From: Planktomarina sp. | Lineage (GTDB): Bacteria; Pseudomonadota; Alphaproteobacteria; Rhodobacterales; Rhodobacteraceae | Reading direction: 5' to 3' | Length of the DNA stretch: 55,254 nt | Assembly (NCBI GenBank): GCA_016780825.1 | Contig: JADHLF010000013.1 | Span: 1-55,254 of the forward strand | In this document: in pieces, positions 8,704 through 16,538 of the stretch | How positions within the stretch are numbered: the stretch's first letter is position 1 | Layout of the letters: each line of letters starts with the position of its first letter | The notes under the pieces: generated by a model | Told to the model about the DNA's origin: nothing | The model's input: the letters and a program-made list of their open reading frames with translations, nothing else | Database searches by the model: none | Made by a program: the position numbers and the translations under genes

Positions 8704-9330
8704 TCAACTGACCAACTTAAGATAGGGGCGCGCAGAGGGCTGTGCGCCCCTTTTGTCTCCCAGGCAGAGCACAAGCGCCTCATTGTCCGGACGGCTGGGG
8801 CTGGGGCGCTGCGCATAATAGACTGGCCCCAGGTCAGAAAATGGCGCTTTGGTCAGTGGGGAGCGGCTGTGACCTGTATCGCCGATAAGATCCACAGCAG
8901 CTAGGGCACGGCAACATTGCCCCTGCCGGCCCAGCAGCGGCAGCACTGTGAGCACAGCCTCTGGACCGAAACGCTGTGACCGCAAGGTGAGGCTCATGGG
9001 GCATTGCCGGGCAAAAACCTGCGAAATCAGCCGTTCAAACTGCGCCTTGATGGGGGGGGTGCAAAGCCTGTCCAGCCTTTGTCCGCGGCTATCATAGCCG
9101 AGCAGATGGTTCATCTGCGCGCAGGCAATACGAATGACACTCCGGTTTGACGCAGACGGGCCAATGACAGAGGTTGCCGGCAGGTAGGGTTCAAGCACAT
9201 GGCAGGGGAGGGACTGCCAAAAAGGAAGTCTGCCCGAGCGGCATCGGGCCTGCCACAGGCCATAAAGCGCGCGCTGTACCGGGTGCTCGGTGAACCCTGG
9301 CTGGATGATCGTGTCAATTGGCAACTGCAT
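8704..9330 (-). CDS. PAS domain protein (PAS_5 / DUF-type, Rhodobacterales)
   Basis: A 208-residue soluble protein. The N-terminal part has the pattern ALYGLWQARCRSGRLPFWQSLPC, typical of the PAS_5 family of alphaproteobacteria. It continues through a region resembling a PAS core (LLGYDSRGQRLDRL ... PMSLTLRSQRFG). No output domain is visible, so it may act as a small sensor or adaptor. A long inverted repeat with a CtrA-like motif lies 35-59 bases upstream. The assignment rests on recalled family pattern, not a search. Confidence 0.68.
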   Translation of the reverse strand: MQLPIDTIIQPGFTEHPVQRALYGLWQARCRSGRLPFWQSLPCHVLEPYLPATSVIGPSASNRSVIRIACAQMNHLLGYDSRGQRLDRLCTPPIKAQFERLISQVFARQCPMSLTLRSQRFGPEAVLTVLPLLGRQGQCCRALAAVDLIGDTGHSRSPLTKAPFSDLGPVYYAQRPSPSRPDNEALVLCLGDKRGAQPSARPYLKLVS

Positions 9331-9364
9331 GTGTCCTCATTGCCCGCCGTTGAATCGGTGAGAC

Positions 9365-9389
9365 CTTGGTTAAAGTTTTGATAACCAAG
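9365..9389. promoter_or_regulatory. Inverted repeat with CtrA-like box in the PAS_5 / yicC divergent region
   Basis: CTTGGTTA (9365-9372) and TAACCAAG (9382-9389) form a perfect 8-bp dyad with a 9-base spacer. Within it TTAA (9370-9373), seven bases, then ATAAC (9381-9385) is one mismatch from the CtrA consensus TTAA-N7-TTAAC. It lies close to the PAS_5-like start codon. Further TTAAC elements occur at 9435 and 9458. Confidence 0.4.
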
Positions 9390-9494
9390 TTTTCCGCATT
9401 TTGGTAAAAAGAGTGTTAAAAATTTCAGTCAAATTTAACATTTTATTGGCGAAAAATTTAACGTAGACAGAAAGGGCAGGCTTGGGAGGGTGGC

Positions 9495-10376
9495 ATGTTG
9501 ACATCGATGACGGGTATGACCTCGATGAGTGGCGCCTCTGGCCCCTATGATTGGTCCATGGAACTGCGCGGCGTGAACAACAAAGGATTGGACATTCGCA
9601 CGCGGGTGCCGGAGTGGCTGGTGGGGTTCGATCAAGCTGCGCGCAAGGCCATCTCGTCCCAGGTGGCGCGTGGGTCGCTGCAACTTTCGCTCAAAGTGTC
9701 CCATGGTGCCGGACAGGGTCAACGGCAAATCGATCCGGTTAAATTGCAGCATATATTGACCAACGCTGCGGTTTTGGCAGAGCAGGCGGCAAAAAAAGGC
9801 CTGAGCGTTGCGCCGCTGAGCCTGTCCGATGTCGCCGCGCAAAATGGCTTTATCGATGTGGAGGCCAATACCGCCGCGCAGCAGGAAATCATGGCGGTGT
9901 TGGCAGCGAATTTGCCAGAGCTGATTGCTCAATTTCAAGCCTCGCGAAAAGCCGAAGGCGCGGCGCTGCACCGCATTCTCGCCGACAGTCTGACGCAGAT
10001 GGAGCTGCTGATCGCTCAAGCTCAAGACAGTTTAACGGGCCGCGCCGAAAACTTTGAGGACAATTTTAAGGCCGCCTTTGCGCGTCTGAAACAAGACATC
10101 GAGCCCGAGCGTTTGGCACAAGAAATGGCAATTTTAGCGGTAAAAAGCGATGTCACCGAGGAAATCGACCGTTTGCAGGCCCATATCGCAGCGGCGCGGG
10201 CTTTGTTGGCCTCTGATCTGCCGTCTGGGCGAAAATTTGATTTTCTGATGCAGGAGTTTAACCGCGAGGCCAACACCCTATGCTCTAAGTCAGGTTCCGC
10301 GGCATTGACGGCCATTGGACTTGAGATGAAGGTCTTGATAGATCAAATGCGCGAGCAAGTGCAAAATGTGGAGTGA
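9495..10376 (+). CDS. yicC: YicC family protein (endoribonuclease-like)
   Basis: A 293-residue protein with the family's N-terminal SMTGM motif and the conserved C-terminal DFLMQEFNREANTLCSKS, ending in IDQMREQVQNVE. Characterised YicC-family members are metal-dependent endoribonucleases linked to sRNA turnover. GGGAGGG at 9483-9489 sets the start. It is followed by gmk after four bases, the usual yicC-gmk pairing. Confidence 0.92.
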   Translation: MLTSMTGMTSMSGASGPYDWSMELRGVNNKGLDIRTRVPEWLVGFDQAARKAISSQVARGSLQLSLKVSHGAGQGQRQIDPVKLQHILTNAAVLAEQAAKKGLSVAPLSLSDVAAQNGFIDVEANTAAQQEIMAVLAANLPELIAQFQASRKAEGAALHRILADSLTQMELLIAQAQDSLTGRAENFEDNFKAAFARLKQDIEPERLAQEMAILAVKSDVTEEIDRLQAHIAAARALLASDLPSGRKFDFLMQEFNREANTLCSKSGSAALTAIGLEMKVLIDQMREQVQNVE

Positions 10377-10380
10377 GACC

Positions 10381-11022
10381 ATGCGGCGTGGCCTGTTAAT
10401 TATTCTGTCGTCCCCCTCTGGGGCAGGTAAATCCACGCTCGCGCGGCGGCTGATGCGCTGGGATCCTTCGCTGGCCTTTTCGGTCTCTGCAACCACCCGT
10501 GCGATGCGCCCGGGAGAGGTGCACGGGCAGGATTATTTTTTCGTGGATGAAGCTCAATTTAAACGGCAAGTGCGCGATGGTGAAATGCTGGAACACGCCC
10601 ATGTATTTGGCAAGTTTTACGGATCGTCCAAAGGGCCCATAGAGGCGGCGATCGCCAAGGGTCAGGACGTGTTATTTGACATTGACTGGCAAGGCGCACA
10701 GCAGATTTCCAACTCCGCATTGCAAGAGCATGTGCTCTCAATCTTCATCCTCCCGCCTTCGATCACCGAACTGCAACGCCGGCTGGAGAGCAGGGGGCAA
10801 GACACCGCGGAGACAATTGCCAAGCGTATGCAAAAGAGCTGGGATGAGATAAGCCATTGGTCGGGTTATGATTATGTCCTGATCAATGATGATCTCGATG
10901 CCACGGAAGACAAGCTAAAAACCATCGTCACAACAGAGCGCCTGCGCCGGAGCCAACAGCCCGGTCTGGTCGAGCATGTCCGCGCGCTGCAAACGGAATT
11001 TGAGATGAACAATGATCTATAA
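10381..11022 (+). CDS. gmk: Guanylate kinase
   Basis: A 213-residue P-loop kinase that phosphorylates GMP to GDP. Walker A SPSGAGKST is near residue 12, the GMP-binding segment SATTRAMRPGEVHGQDYFFV near 38 and the lid region RLESRGQDTAETIAKRM near 135. I chose the ATG at 10381 (MRRGLLI) because it places the P-loop normally; an in-frame ATG 15 bases upstream overlaps yicC. The 3' end overlaps the next gene by 11 bases. Confidence 0.94.
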   Translation: MRRGLLIILSSPSGAGKSTLARRLMRWDPSLAFSVSATTRAMRPGEVHGQDYFFVDEAQFKRQVRDGEMLEHAHVFGKFYGSSKGPIEAAIAKGQDVLFDIDWQGAQQISNSALQEHVLSIFILPPSITELQRRLESRGQDTAETIAKRMQKSWDEISHWSGYDYVLINDDLDATEDKLKTIVTTERLRRSQQPGLVEHVRALQTEFEMNNDL

Positions 11023-11545
11023 GTTCAATGAAAATAAACCAGAATTTCCAGAGAACGGCGAGTATTGGGTGGCGCCAGATGCCAATGTGATCGGCAAAGT
11101 GCGCCTCGGCGCTGGCGCTTCGGTCTGGTTTGGCGCGACGCTGCGCGGGGATAATGAGTGGATCGACATCGGAGCCGGCTCAAATGTGCAGGAAAACTCC
11201 GTATTGCATACCGATATTGGCTTTCCTCTGACCATCGGCCGCAATTGCACCATCGGACATAGGGCGATCCTGCACGGCTGCACCATCAGCGATCAAAGCC
11301 TGATTGGCATGGGCGCTATTGTTTTGAACGGCGCTCAAATTGGCCGCAACTGTTTGATCGGCGCCGGTGCCTTGATCACAGAGGGCAAAATCATTCCTGA
11401 CAATTCCCTTGTCGTCGGCGCACCGGGCAAAGTGGCGCGCAGTTTAACCGAGGCGGAAATCGAAGGGCTGCTGACATCCGCCATTGGCTATCAAACCAAT
11501 ATGCGGCGCTTTGCCAAAGGATTAACGGCAATTTCTGAAGCGTAG
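11012..11545 (+). CDS. Gamma-carbonic-anhydrase-family hexapeptide-repeat protein
   Basis: A 177-residue left-handed beta-helix protein with repeated hexapeptides (IGKVRLGAGASVWFGA, IGRNCTIGHRAIL, IGRNCLIGAGALI). Three histidines around HTDIG, IGHRA and LHG match the zinc/iron site of the gamma-CA / YrdA group. Carbonic anhydrase activity is not certain, as many family members are inactive in assays. It overlaps the gmk 3' end by 11 bases and is probably cotranscribed with yicC-gmk. Confidence 0.87.
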   Translation: MIYKFNENKPEFPENGEYWVAPDANVIGKVRLGAGASVWFGATLRGDNEWIDIGAGSNVQENSVLHTDIGFPLTIGRNCTIGHRAILHGCTISDQSLIGMGAIVLNGAQIGRNCLIGAGALITEGKIIPDNSLVVGAPGKVARSLTEAEIEGLLTSAIGYQTNMRRFAKGLTAISEA

Positions 11546-12008
11546 TCGTCATATGTTATTGGGGGTTTTGCCAGTGTACTAATTTAACATAATATAGATT
11601 ATGAGATTTAATCCGCATACGCAAACAGATCAAATGCCACGTCCGGCCGTTCACAAACACCCGCCCCATCGCCCCTGCTTCGCGATCAACGGGAGCGCCC
11701 CCGTCTGAGCTCCTGTTGCCACAACACACCAAACGCTGTATTCAGCTTGAACTCTCAACAAAAAACTTGATTTTCCCTTGCAGAGTTTTATCAATGAATT
11801 GAGGAAATTTTGTCCGGCAAAAGCGCTGAAATCGACTTGGACTTTATAACAAAGACATAATTTAGGAATACAATGAATTCTCCGATCACGTAAACATAGG
11901 GTGCAAATGGCAACGACAGCGCATCTTCTTTTAAATCCAACCCCGCAAGGATGTTGCCTTCACTCAAGCAGACCAAAATATGCAACACAAAAACTAAAGG
12001 AATAGAAA
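11546..12008. other. Gene-poor AT-rich stretch before the Hint gene
   Basis: This stretch holds no supported gene. It is AT-rich except for a GC-rich patch at about 11634-11722, which contains a small hairpin (11689-11693 with 11700-11704). On the minus strand that patch is open for some 55 codons in a frame without a plausible start, so it may be a decayed gene fragment. A 65-codon minus-strand frame at 11791-11988 lacks a ribosome binding site. The end of the stretch carries AAAGGAA (11996-12002), a good ribosome binding site for the ATG at 12009. Confidence 0.6.
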
Positions 12009-13033
12009 ATGTCCGAATTTTTTTTCAAGTGATTGCCAATAGTTCCTTTGGCTTGGGCCCAAACAATACATCGTTAGCAAACACCACCATCCCTGGCGCA
12101 AGTTCTTTTTTAAATATGTATGTGGAGGATGATGATGCAATCTTTGATGACGAAGGAATCGGTGCAGGAGAATCCGCGGACGGAACCTTCAAACAATTAT
12201 CACGTGACTTCAACAATCGTCCAGCCGGGCGAGTTGTTAAAAGTGTCTTGGAAGTTTCTATAACAAATAATAACACGGGCGAAACTGGGACTGCGCATTT
12301 AATTAAACTTTTTACTGGCGTGACTCCTTCTTTCCCCGGGTTTCAAGACGGCGAATTTTACTGGGCTTTCACTATCGACGTATCACCAGGCGATAGTATT
12401 TCACAAACCGGGTCGGCCTTCGTCGGGCAGGTAGCTTACGCGAACCTAGTTTGCTTCACAGCTGGCACATTAATCAAAACACAATCCGGCGAACGCCCGA
12501 TTGAAGAACTCGCCGCCGGTGACATGGTGATTACGATGGACCACGGCCCGCAACCCATCCGCTGGATCGGATCGAGCAAGCGGCCCGCGATAGGCGATCT
12601 CGCCCCCATCCTGATCCGCAAAGGCGCGCTTGGCAACACCCGCGATCTGCGCGTCAGCCCGCAGCACCGCATGTTGCTCTCTGGCTGGCAGGCGGAGGTC
12701 CTCTTTGGCGAGAGCGAGGTGCCGGCGACGGCCAAATCACTGGTGAATGACCATTCCATTCTCCGCGAGGAAGGCGGCGAGGTGGAATATTTCCACATGC
12801 TCTTTGACACCCATGAGATCGTCTATGCCGAAGGCGCCCCATCCGAAAGCTTCCACCCCGGTGCGGTGGGTTGGAAAGCCTTGGATATGCCGACACGCAA
12901 TGAAATTCTCGAGCTGTTCCCGCAGCTGGCAAATGGAAATTTTGACAGCTACGGCCCCTCGGCCCGCCCGAGCCTCAAGCATAAAGAGGGATATCTTCTC
13001 GGCCAGTCAGTGATGGGTCAAACCCAGCATTGA
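11951..13033 (+). CDS. Hint (hedgehog/intein-like, Hint_2) domain protein with probable 5' frame break
   Basis: The open frame gives 360 residues. The C-terminal half, from C168 (CFTAGTLIKTQSGERPIEELAAGDMV), is a Hint_2 autoprocessing-like domain with QPIRWIG and SPQHRMLLSGW, common in Rhodobacteraceae proteins of unknown role. The N-terminal part (about 25-165) is unassigned and AT-rich. The start is doubtful: ATG 11951 has AAGG abutting it, while ATG 12009 has an ideal AAAGGAA site but reads into TGA after seven codons. Adding one T to the T8 tract (12018-12025) would join MSEFFF directly to the open frame (QVIANSS...). It could be a phase-variable gene, a recent frameshift or a sequence error. 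Confidence 0.75.
   Translation: MLPSLKQTKICNTKTKGIENVRIFFQVIANSSFGLGPNNTSLANTTIPGASSFLNMYVEDDDAIFDDEGIGAGESADGTFKQLSRDFNNRPAGRVVKSVLEVSITNNNTGETGTAHLIKLFTGVTPSFPGFQDGEFYWAFTIDVSPGDSISQTGSAFVGQVAYANLVCFTAGTLIKTQSGERPIEELAAGDMVITMDHGPQPIRWIGSSKRPAIGDLAPILIRKGALGNTRDLRVSPQHRMLLSGWQAEVLFGESEVPATAKSLVNDHSILREEGGEVEYFHMLFDTHEIVYAEGAPSESFHPGAVGWKALDMPTRNEILELFPQLANGNFDSYGPSARPSLKHKEGYLLGQSVMGQTQH
12018..12025 (+). repeat. T8 homopolymer at the apparent frame break of the Hint gene
   Basis: Eight consecutive T residues lie four codons after the ATG at 12009. A tract of nine would put that ATG in frame with the rest of the Hint protein. Homopolymers of this length are prone to slippage in replication or transcription. 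Confidence 0.7.
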
Positions 13034-13102
13034 CCCGCCGGGTTCTGGCGCGCCCTCCCTTGGGGCGCCCTGCCCAGTTGAACCCTATCAAAAGAAGCGT
13101 AT

Positions 13103-13132
13103 AAAAAAGGCGTCCCAAGGGACGCCTTTTTT
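13103..13132. terminator. Bidirectional Rho-independent terminator between the Hint gene and tsf
   Basis: A6-GGCGTCCC, a 2-base AA loop, then GGGACGCC-T6. The 8-bp GC-rich stem is flanked by complementary A and T runs, so it works in both directions for the convergent Hint gene and tsf. Confidence 0.9.
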
Positions 13133-13151
13133 CATTTCGGTTTGGGTTGGG

Positions 13152-14027
13152 TTAACCCTTCATTGTTTTCGCAACTTCGGCGGCGAAATCTTCCACCACT
13201 TTCTCAATGCCCTCGCCCACTTCAAGGCGAACAAACCCTGTGACCTCAACGCCAGCTTCTTTGGCTGCCGCTTCAACCGTCAGATCGGGATTGATCACAA
13301 AGGCTTGACCCATCAAAGTGGAATCCGCCATGAATTTCTTCATCCGGCCGACGATCATTTTCTCAATCACAGCTTCAGGCTTGCCGCTTTCGCGCGCAAT
13401 ATCCATCTGAATTTGCTTTTCTTTTTCAACAACCGCGGGATCCAGCGAGGCTTCATTCAAGGCTGCGGGATTGGCCGCTGCGATATGCATCGCCACCTGC
13501 TTGCCGAAGGCTTCATTATCACCAGACAGGCCGACCAAAACGCCGATCTTGCCCATGCCCTCTGTGGCGGCATTGTGCACATAGGACACAACCGTATCGG
13601 CTGAAATCGTCGCCATGCGGCGCAAAGACATATTCTCGCCAATGGTGGCAATCGCATCTGTGATCAGATCAGCCACAGGCTTGCCCTCGACCTCAGTCGC
13701 GGCCAAAGCCTCGGTGCTGTCTGCGGACAGGCCAGCGGTCGCAATCTTGGCAACCATAGCTTGGAAGTCTGCGTTTTTGCCGACAAAATCAGTTTCTGAA
13801 TTCACCTCAACCGCAACACCCTTGCCCGCTTGCACCGCAACAGCCACAAGGCCCTCAGCGGCCGTGCGACCGGATTTTTTTGCAGCCTTGGCCAAGCCTT
13901 TGGTGCGCAGCCAATCCATTGCCGCTTCCATATCACCATCGGTTTCGGTCAGTGCTTTTTTGGCATCCATCATACCTGCGCCGGATTTCTCGCGCATTTC
14001 TTTCACCATTGCAGCAGTAATCGCCAT
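13152..14027 (-). CDS. tsf: Translation elongation factor Ts
   Basis: A 291-residue nucleotide exchange factor for EF-Tu. The N-terminal UBA-like domain contains VKEMREKSGAGMMDAKKALTE, followed by the conserved core motif VEVNSETDFVGKN near residue 75 and a MRRMATISAD-like region. AAGGAAC precedes the ATG by 6 bases. It lies downstream of rpsB in the standard rpsB-tsf order with a strong hairpin between them, and a strong terminator closes the unit. Confidence 0.96.
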   Translation of the reverse strand: MAITAAMVKEMREKSGAGMMDAKKALTETDGDMEAAMDWLRTKGLAKAAKKSGRTAAEGLVAVAVQAGKGVAVEVNSETDFVGKNADFQAMVAKIATAGLSADSTEALAATEVEGKPVADLITDAIATIGENMSLRRMATISADTVVSYVHNAATEGMGKIGVLVGLSGDNEAFGKQVAMHIAAANPAALNEASLDPAVVEKEKQIQMDIARESGKPEAVIEKMIVGRMKKFMADSTLMGQAFVINPDLTVEAAAKEAGVEVTGFVRLEVGEGIEKVVEDFAAEVAKTMKG

Positions 14028-14055
14028 AATCGTGTTCCTTTTCTATAAGAGAATT

Positions 14056-14079
14056 TCGGCTGCGGTTTCCCGCAGCCGA
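14056..14079 (-). terminator. rpsB-tsf intercistronic hairpin with GNRA-type loop
   Basis: A perfect 10-bp stem (14056-14065 with 14070-14079). Read on the transcribed minus strand its 4-base loop is GAAA, a GNRA tetraloop, followed by AATTCTCTTATAG. It probably acts as an attenuator or processing/stability element that sets the S2:EF-Ts ratio. Confidence 0.6.
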
Positions 14080-14099
14080 TGTAAACATCCAAACGGGGC

Positions 14100-14885
14100 T
14101 TAAGCCTCGGCGGCTGGAGCTTCTTTTTCGGCCTCTTCAACAAGAGCCTCTTCTGCGACCGCCTCTTCCATAGCGCCGAGATCAACACCAGCGGCGCCAA
14201 GCTGTGCGGACATGCCTTCCAGGGCTGCACGCGCTGCAAGATCGCAATAAAGAGCAATCGCACGCGCCGCGTCATCATTGCCTGGGATGACATAATCAAT
14301 GCCATCGGGTGCGCAATTTGTATCGACCACAGCCACCACTGGGATCCCCAGTTTTTTCGCTTCTGCAATGGCGAGATCTTCTTTGTTTACGTCAATGACG
14401 AACAACAGATCAGGCACACCGCCCATTTCGCGGATGCCGCCCAATGAGGCTTGCAATTTCGCCTGGTCACGTTCCATGCCCAAACGCTCTTTTTTCGTCA
14501 GGCCTGCAAAACCGGTTTCCATTTTCTCATCAATGTCTTTCAGACGGCTGATGGATTTGGACACGGTTTGCCAGTTGGTCAAGGTGCCGCCAAGCCAACG
14601 GTGGTTCATGTAATATTGTGCACATTTCTCAGCGGCTTCTGCCACTGGGTTTTGTGCTTGACGCTTTGTGCCAACAAACAAGATACGGCCGCCTTTTGCG
14701 ACGGTGTCTTGAATGGCTTTCAAAGCGGCATCGAGCATTGGGACAGTCTGTGTCAGATCCATGATGTGGATGCCGTTACGCTCCCCATAGATGAATTGAC
14801 CCATACGCGGGTTCCAGCGTTGTGTTTGGTGCCCAAAGTGCACGCCAGCTTCCAAGAGCTGACGCATTGTGAAATCTGCGGCCAT
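14100..14885 (-). CDS. rpsB: 30S ribosomal protein S2
   Basis: 261 residues from the ATG at 14885 (MAADFTMRQLLEAGVHFGHQ). The ATG at 14891 is less likely because AAGGAA abuts it, whereas it sits 6 bases before 14885. Signature segments are VHFGHQTQRWNPRM and FVIDVNKEDLAIAEAKKLGIPVVAVVDTNCAPD. The C-terminal tail is rich in Ala and Glu, as usual in alphaproteobacteria. It is the first gene of the rpsB-tsf unit. Confidence 0.96.
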   Translation of the reverse strand: MAADFTMRQLLEAGVHFGHQTQRWNPRMGQFIYGERNGIHIMDLTQTVPMLDAALKAIQDTVAKGGRILFVGTKRQAQNPVAEAAEKCAQYYMNHRWLGGTLTNWQTVSKSISRLKDIDEKMETGFAGLTKKERLGMERDQAKLQASLGGIREMGGVPDLLFVIDVNKEDLAIAEAKKLGIPVVAVVDTNCAPDGIDYVIPGNDDAARAIALYCDLAARAALEGMSAQLGAAGVDLGAMEEAVAEEALVEEAEKEAPAAEA

Positions 14886-14949
14886 TGCCATTTCCTTTCC
14901 GGTTTATGCCTCGGCGGGGATGTCAGAGAATGCTCTCAACCGGCGGACT

Positions 14950-14970
14950 TTTGAGGATTTCTCCCTCAAA
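14950..14970 (-). promoter_or_regulatory. Stem-loop in the rpsB leader
   Basis: TTTGAGG (14950-14956) pairs with CCTCAAA (14964-14970) around a 7-base loop, about 65-85 bases upstream of the rpsB start in the probable leader. Leaders of rpsB are known sites of autoregulation by S2 in several bacteria. I cannot tell whether this matches a described leader class. Confidence 0.3.
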
Positions 14971-15104
14971 GGCCCAAACCCCACCTGCGAAGTAACGCCG
15001 CTTTAAACGCCCCCCTGCCCCTTGGCAAGCAAAAAGCGCCCTGAATTATGCTTATTCCCGCAGATTTTCTGCGCTTTTCGATCTTTGTGTCTTGAAAAGC
15101 AGAA

Positions 15105-15128
15105 GGGCGCGCCCTAAGAGGCACGCCC
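15105..15128 (-). terminator. Stem-loop downstream of the cold-shock gene
   Basis: A 9-bp stem with one G-U pair (15105-15113 with 15120-15128) starts about 45 bases after the cold-shock gene stop. On the minus strand it is followed by a pyrimidine-rich CTTCTGCTTTTC rather than a pure U-run. Confidence 0.6.
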
Positions 15129-15173
15129 TTTGCTAAATTTCAAAGATATCGGCTCCTAATCGGAGGCCAGACC

Positions 15174-15380
15174 TTATGCCAAAGCGATGTTTGTCGCGCT
15201 TTCACGGCCGTCACGGCCAGGTTCGATATCGAATGTTACTTTTTGGTCATCATTCAAACCAGTCAAGCCAGCGCGCTCAACGGCAGAGATGTGTACAAAC
15301 ACATCCTTAGAGCCGCCATCGGGAGCGATAAAGCCGAAGCCTTTTGAAGTGTTAAACCATTTGACGGTGCCAGTAGCCAT
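15174..15380 (-). CDS. Cold-shock protein (CspA family)
   Basis: A 68-residue single cold-shock domain with both RNA-binding motifs, KGFGFIAPD (RNP1) and DVFVHISAV (RNP2). It binds single-stranded RNA or DNA and acts as an RNA chaperone. AAGGAG lies 6 bases before the start. About 240 bases upstream are non-coding on this strand, room for the long structured 5' leader typical of csp genes. Confidence 0.95.
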   Translation of the reverse strand: MATGTVKWFNTSKGFGFIAPDGGSKDVFVHISAVERAGLTGLNDDQKVTFDIEPGRDGRESATNIALA

Positions 15381-15620
15381 CGTCGTTCTCCTTTTTTGAT
15401 CTGCCCGCGGGATGCAGCAGTGTGGCTAAGTCAGTGCTAGATCGAAAGACTGAGCCGTAAGGAGCAGTTATGCCGATAGATGTAACGTCGCAGGATCTCT
15501 CTAAGGGATTTTTAACAAAATAGCAAGCGCTTACTCACACCCCGTCTTGACGCGTCCTTTAAAGATGTGCAGCCCTGCGCCTTGCGCGTCAGAATGTTGG
15601 AAAGTCCTTGTTTCTGACAG

Positions 15621-16535
15621 ATGAGTTTGCCACAAACCCGTATGACACAGACTCCGAATATATTGTGCATCGGTTCGATGCTTTGGGATGTCATCGGGCG
15701 CTCAACCCGTGCCATGCAGGCTGGATCCGATGTTCCGGGCCGCATTACGCGTCTGCCGGGCGGTGTGGCGATGAATATTGCCATGACTTTAAAGAGATTT
15801 GATTTGCATCCGGCGATACTCTCCGTGGTTGGGCAGGATCTCGATGGGCAGGAATTGATTGCTGCCGCTGAGGTATTGGGCCTCAATACGGAATATCTCT
15901 ACCGCTCCCAAGACCTACCAACGGATCGCTATATGGCCATTGAAGGCAGCAATGGTCTCATTGCCGCGATTGCAGATGCCCATTCTCTTGAGGCGGCGGG
16001 CGACAAGATTTTACGCCCGCTTGCCGATGGGCGTCTCGGGCGGGCTGATCTGCCTTTTTGCGGCTTGATTGCGCTGGACGGCAATCTCACCGTTGGGCTT
16101 TTGGCACAGATCGCCACCTCTGCCTTGTTTGGCAGCGCCGATTTGCGCATCGCGCCGGCCTCACCCGGTAAGGCGGAGCGTTTGCTGCCGCTGCTCGGGC
16201 ATCCCGGCGCGACGCTTTATGTCAATGTTGAGGAAGCGGGGCTGATTTTGGGGCATGATTTCGATGACGCGGCGCAGGCTGCTTCGGCTTTGGTGGCGCG
16301 CGGCGCCAATCGCGCCGTGGTGACCCATGGCCCGAAAGCTGCCGCGAAAGCCGATCAAGACGGTTGCGTTCTGGCCCTGCCGCCGGCAGTTTTGGCCAGC
16401 CGTGTCACAGGCGCGGGCGACACATTTATGGCCGCACATATCGCCGCAGAGCTGCGCGGCGCAGGCGCCGTCCAGGCGCTGCAAGCGGCGTCCAATGCAG
16501 CGGCAGCATATGTTTCAGGAAAATCAGAAGGATAA
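15621..16535 (+). CDS. psuK: Pseudouridine kinase, PfkB family
   Basis: A 304-residue ribokinase-fold protein. It has the N-terminal strand ILCIGSMLWDVIGR, the substrate-binding GGVAMNIAMTLKRF near residue 52 and the PfkB catalytic signature VTGAGDTFMAAHIAAEL near residue 268 with the catalytic Asp. It phosphorylates pseudouridine to pseudouridine 5'-phosphate. The assignment over other PfkB sugar kinases rests on direct coupling (3-base gap) to psuG. An alternative start at 15642 (MTQTPNILCIG) would suit the fold; neither start has a strong ribosome binding site. Confidence 0.88.
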   Translation: MSLPQTRMTQTPNILCIGSMLWDVIGRSTRAMQAGSDVPGRITRLPGGVAMNIAMTLKRFDLHPAILSVVGQDLDGQELIAAAEVLGLNTEYLYRSQDLPTDRYMAIEGSNGLIAAIADAHSLEAAGDKILRPLADGRLGRADLPFCGLIALDGNLTVGLLAQIATSALFGSADLRIAPASPGKAERLLPLLGHPGATLYVNVEEAGLILGHDFDDAAQAASALVARGANRAVVTHGPKAAAKADQDGCVLALPPAVLASRVTGAGDTFMAAHIAAELRGAGAVQALQAASNAAAAYVSGKSEG

Positions 16536-16538
16536 AAT

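Noticed and set aside
11791..11988. 65-codon minus-strand frame with a hydrophobic middle before the Hint gene
   Set aside because: It has no ribosome binding site, sits in AT-rich sequence and resembles no known protein. It is kept only as a possible remnant.
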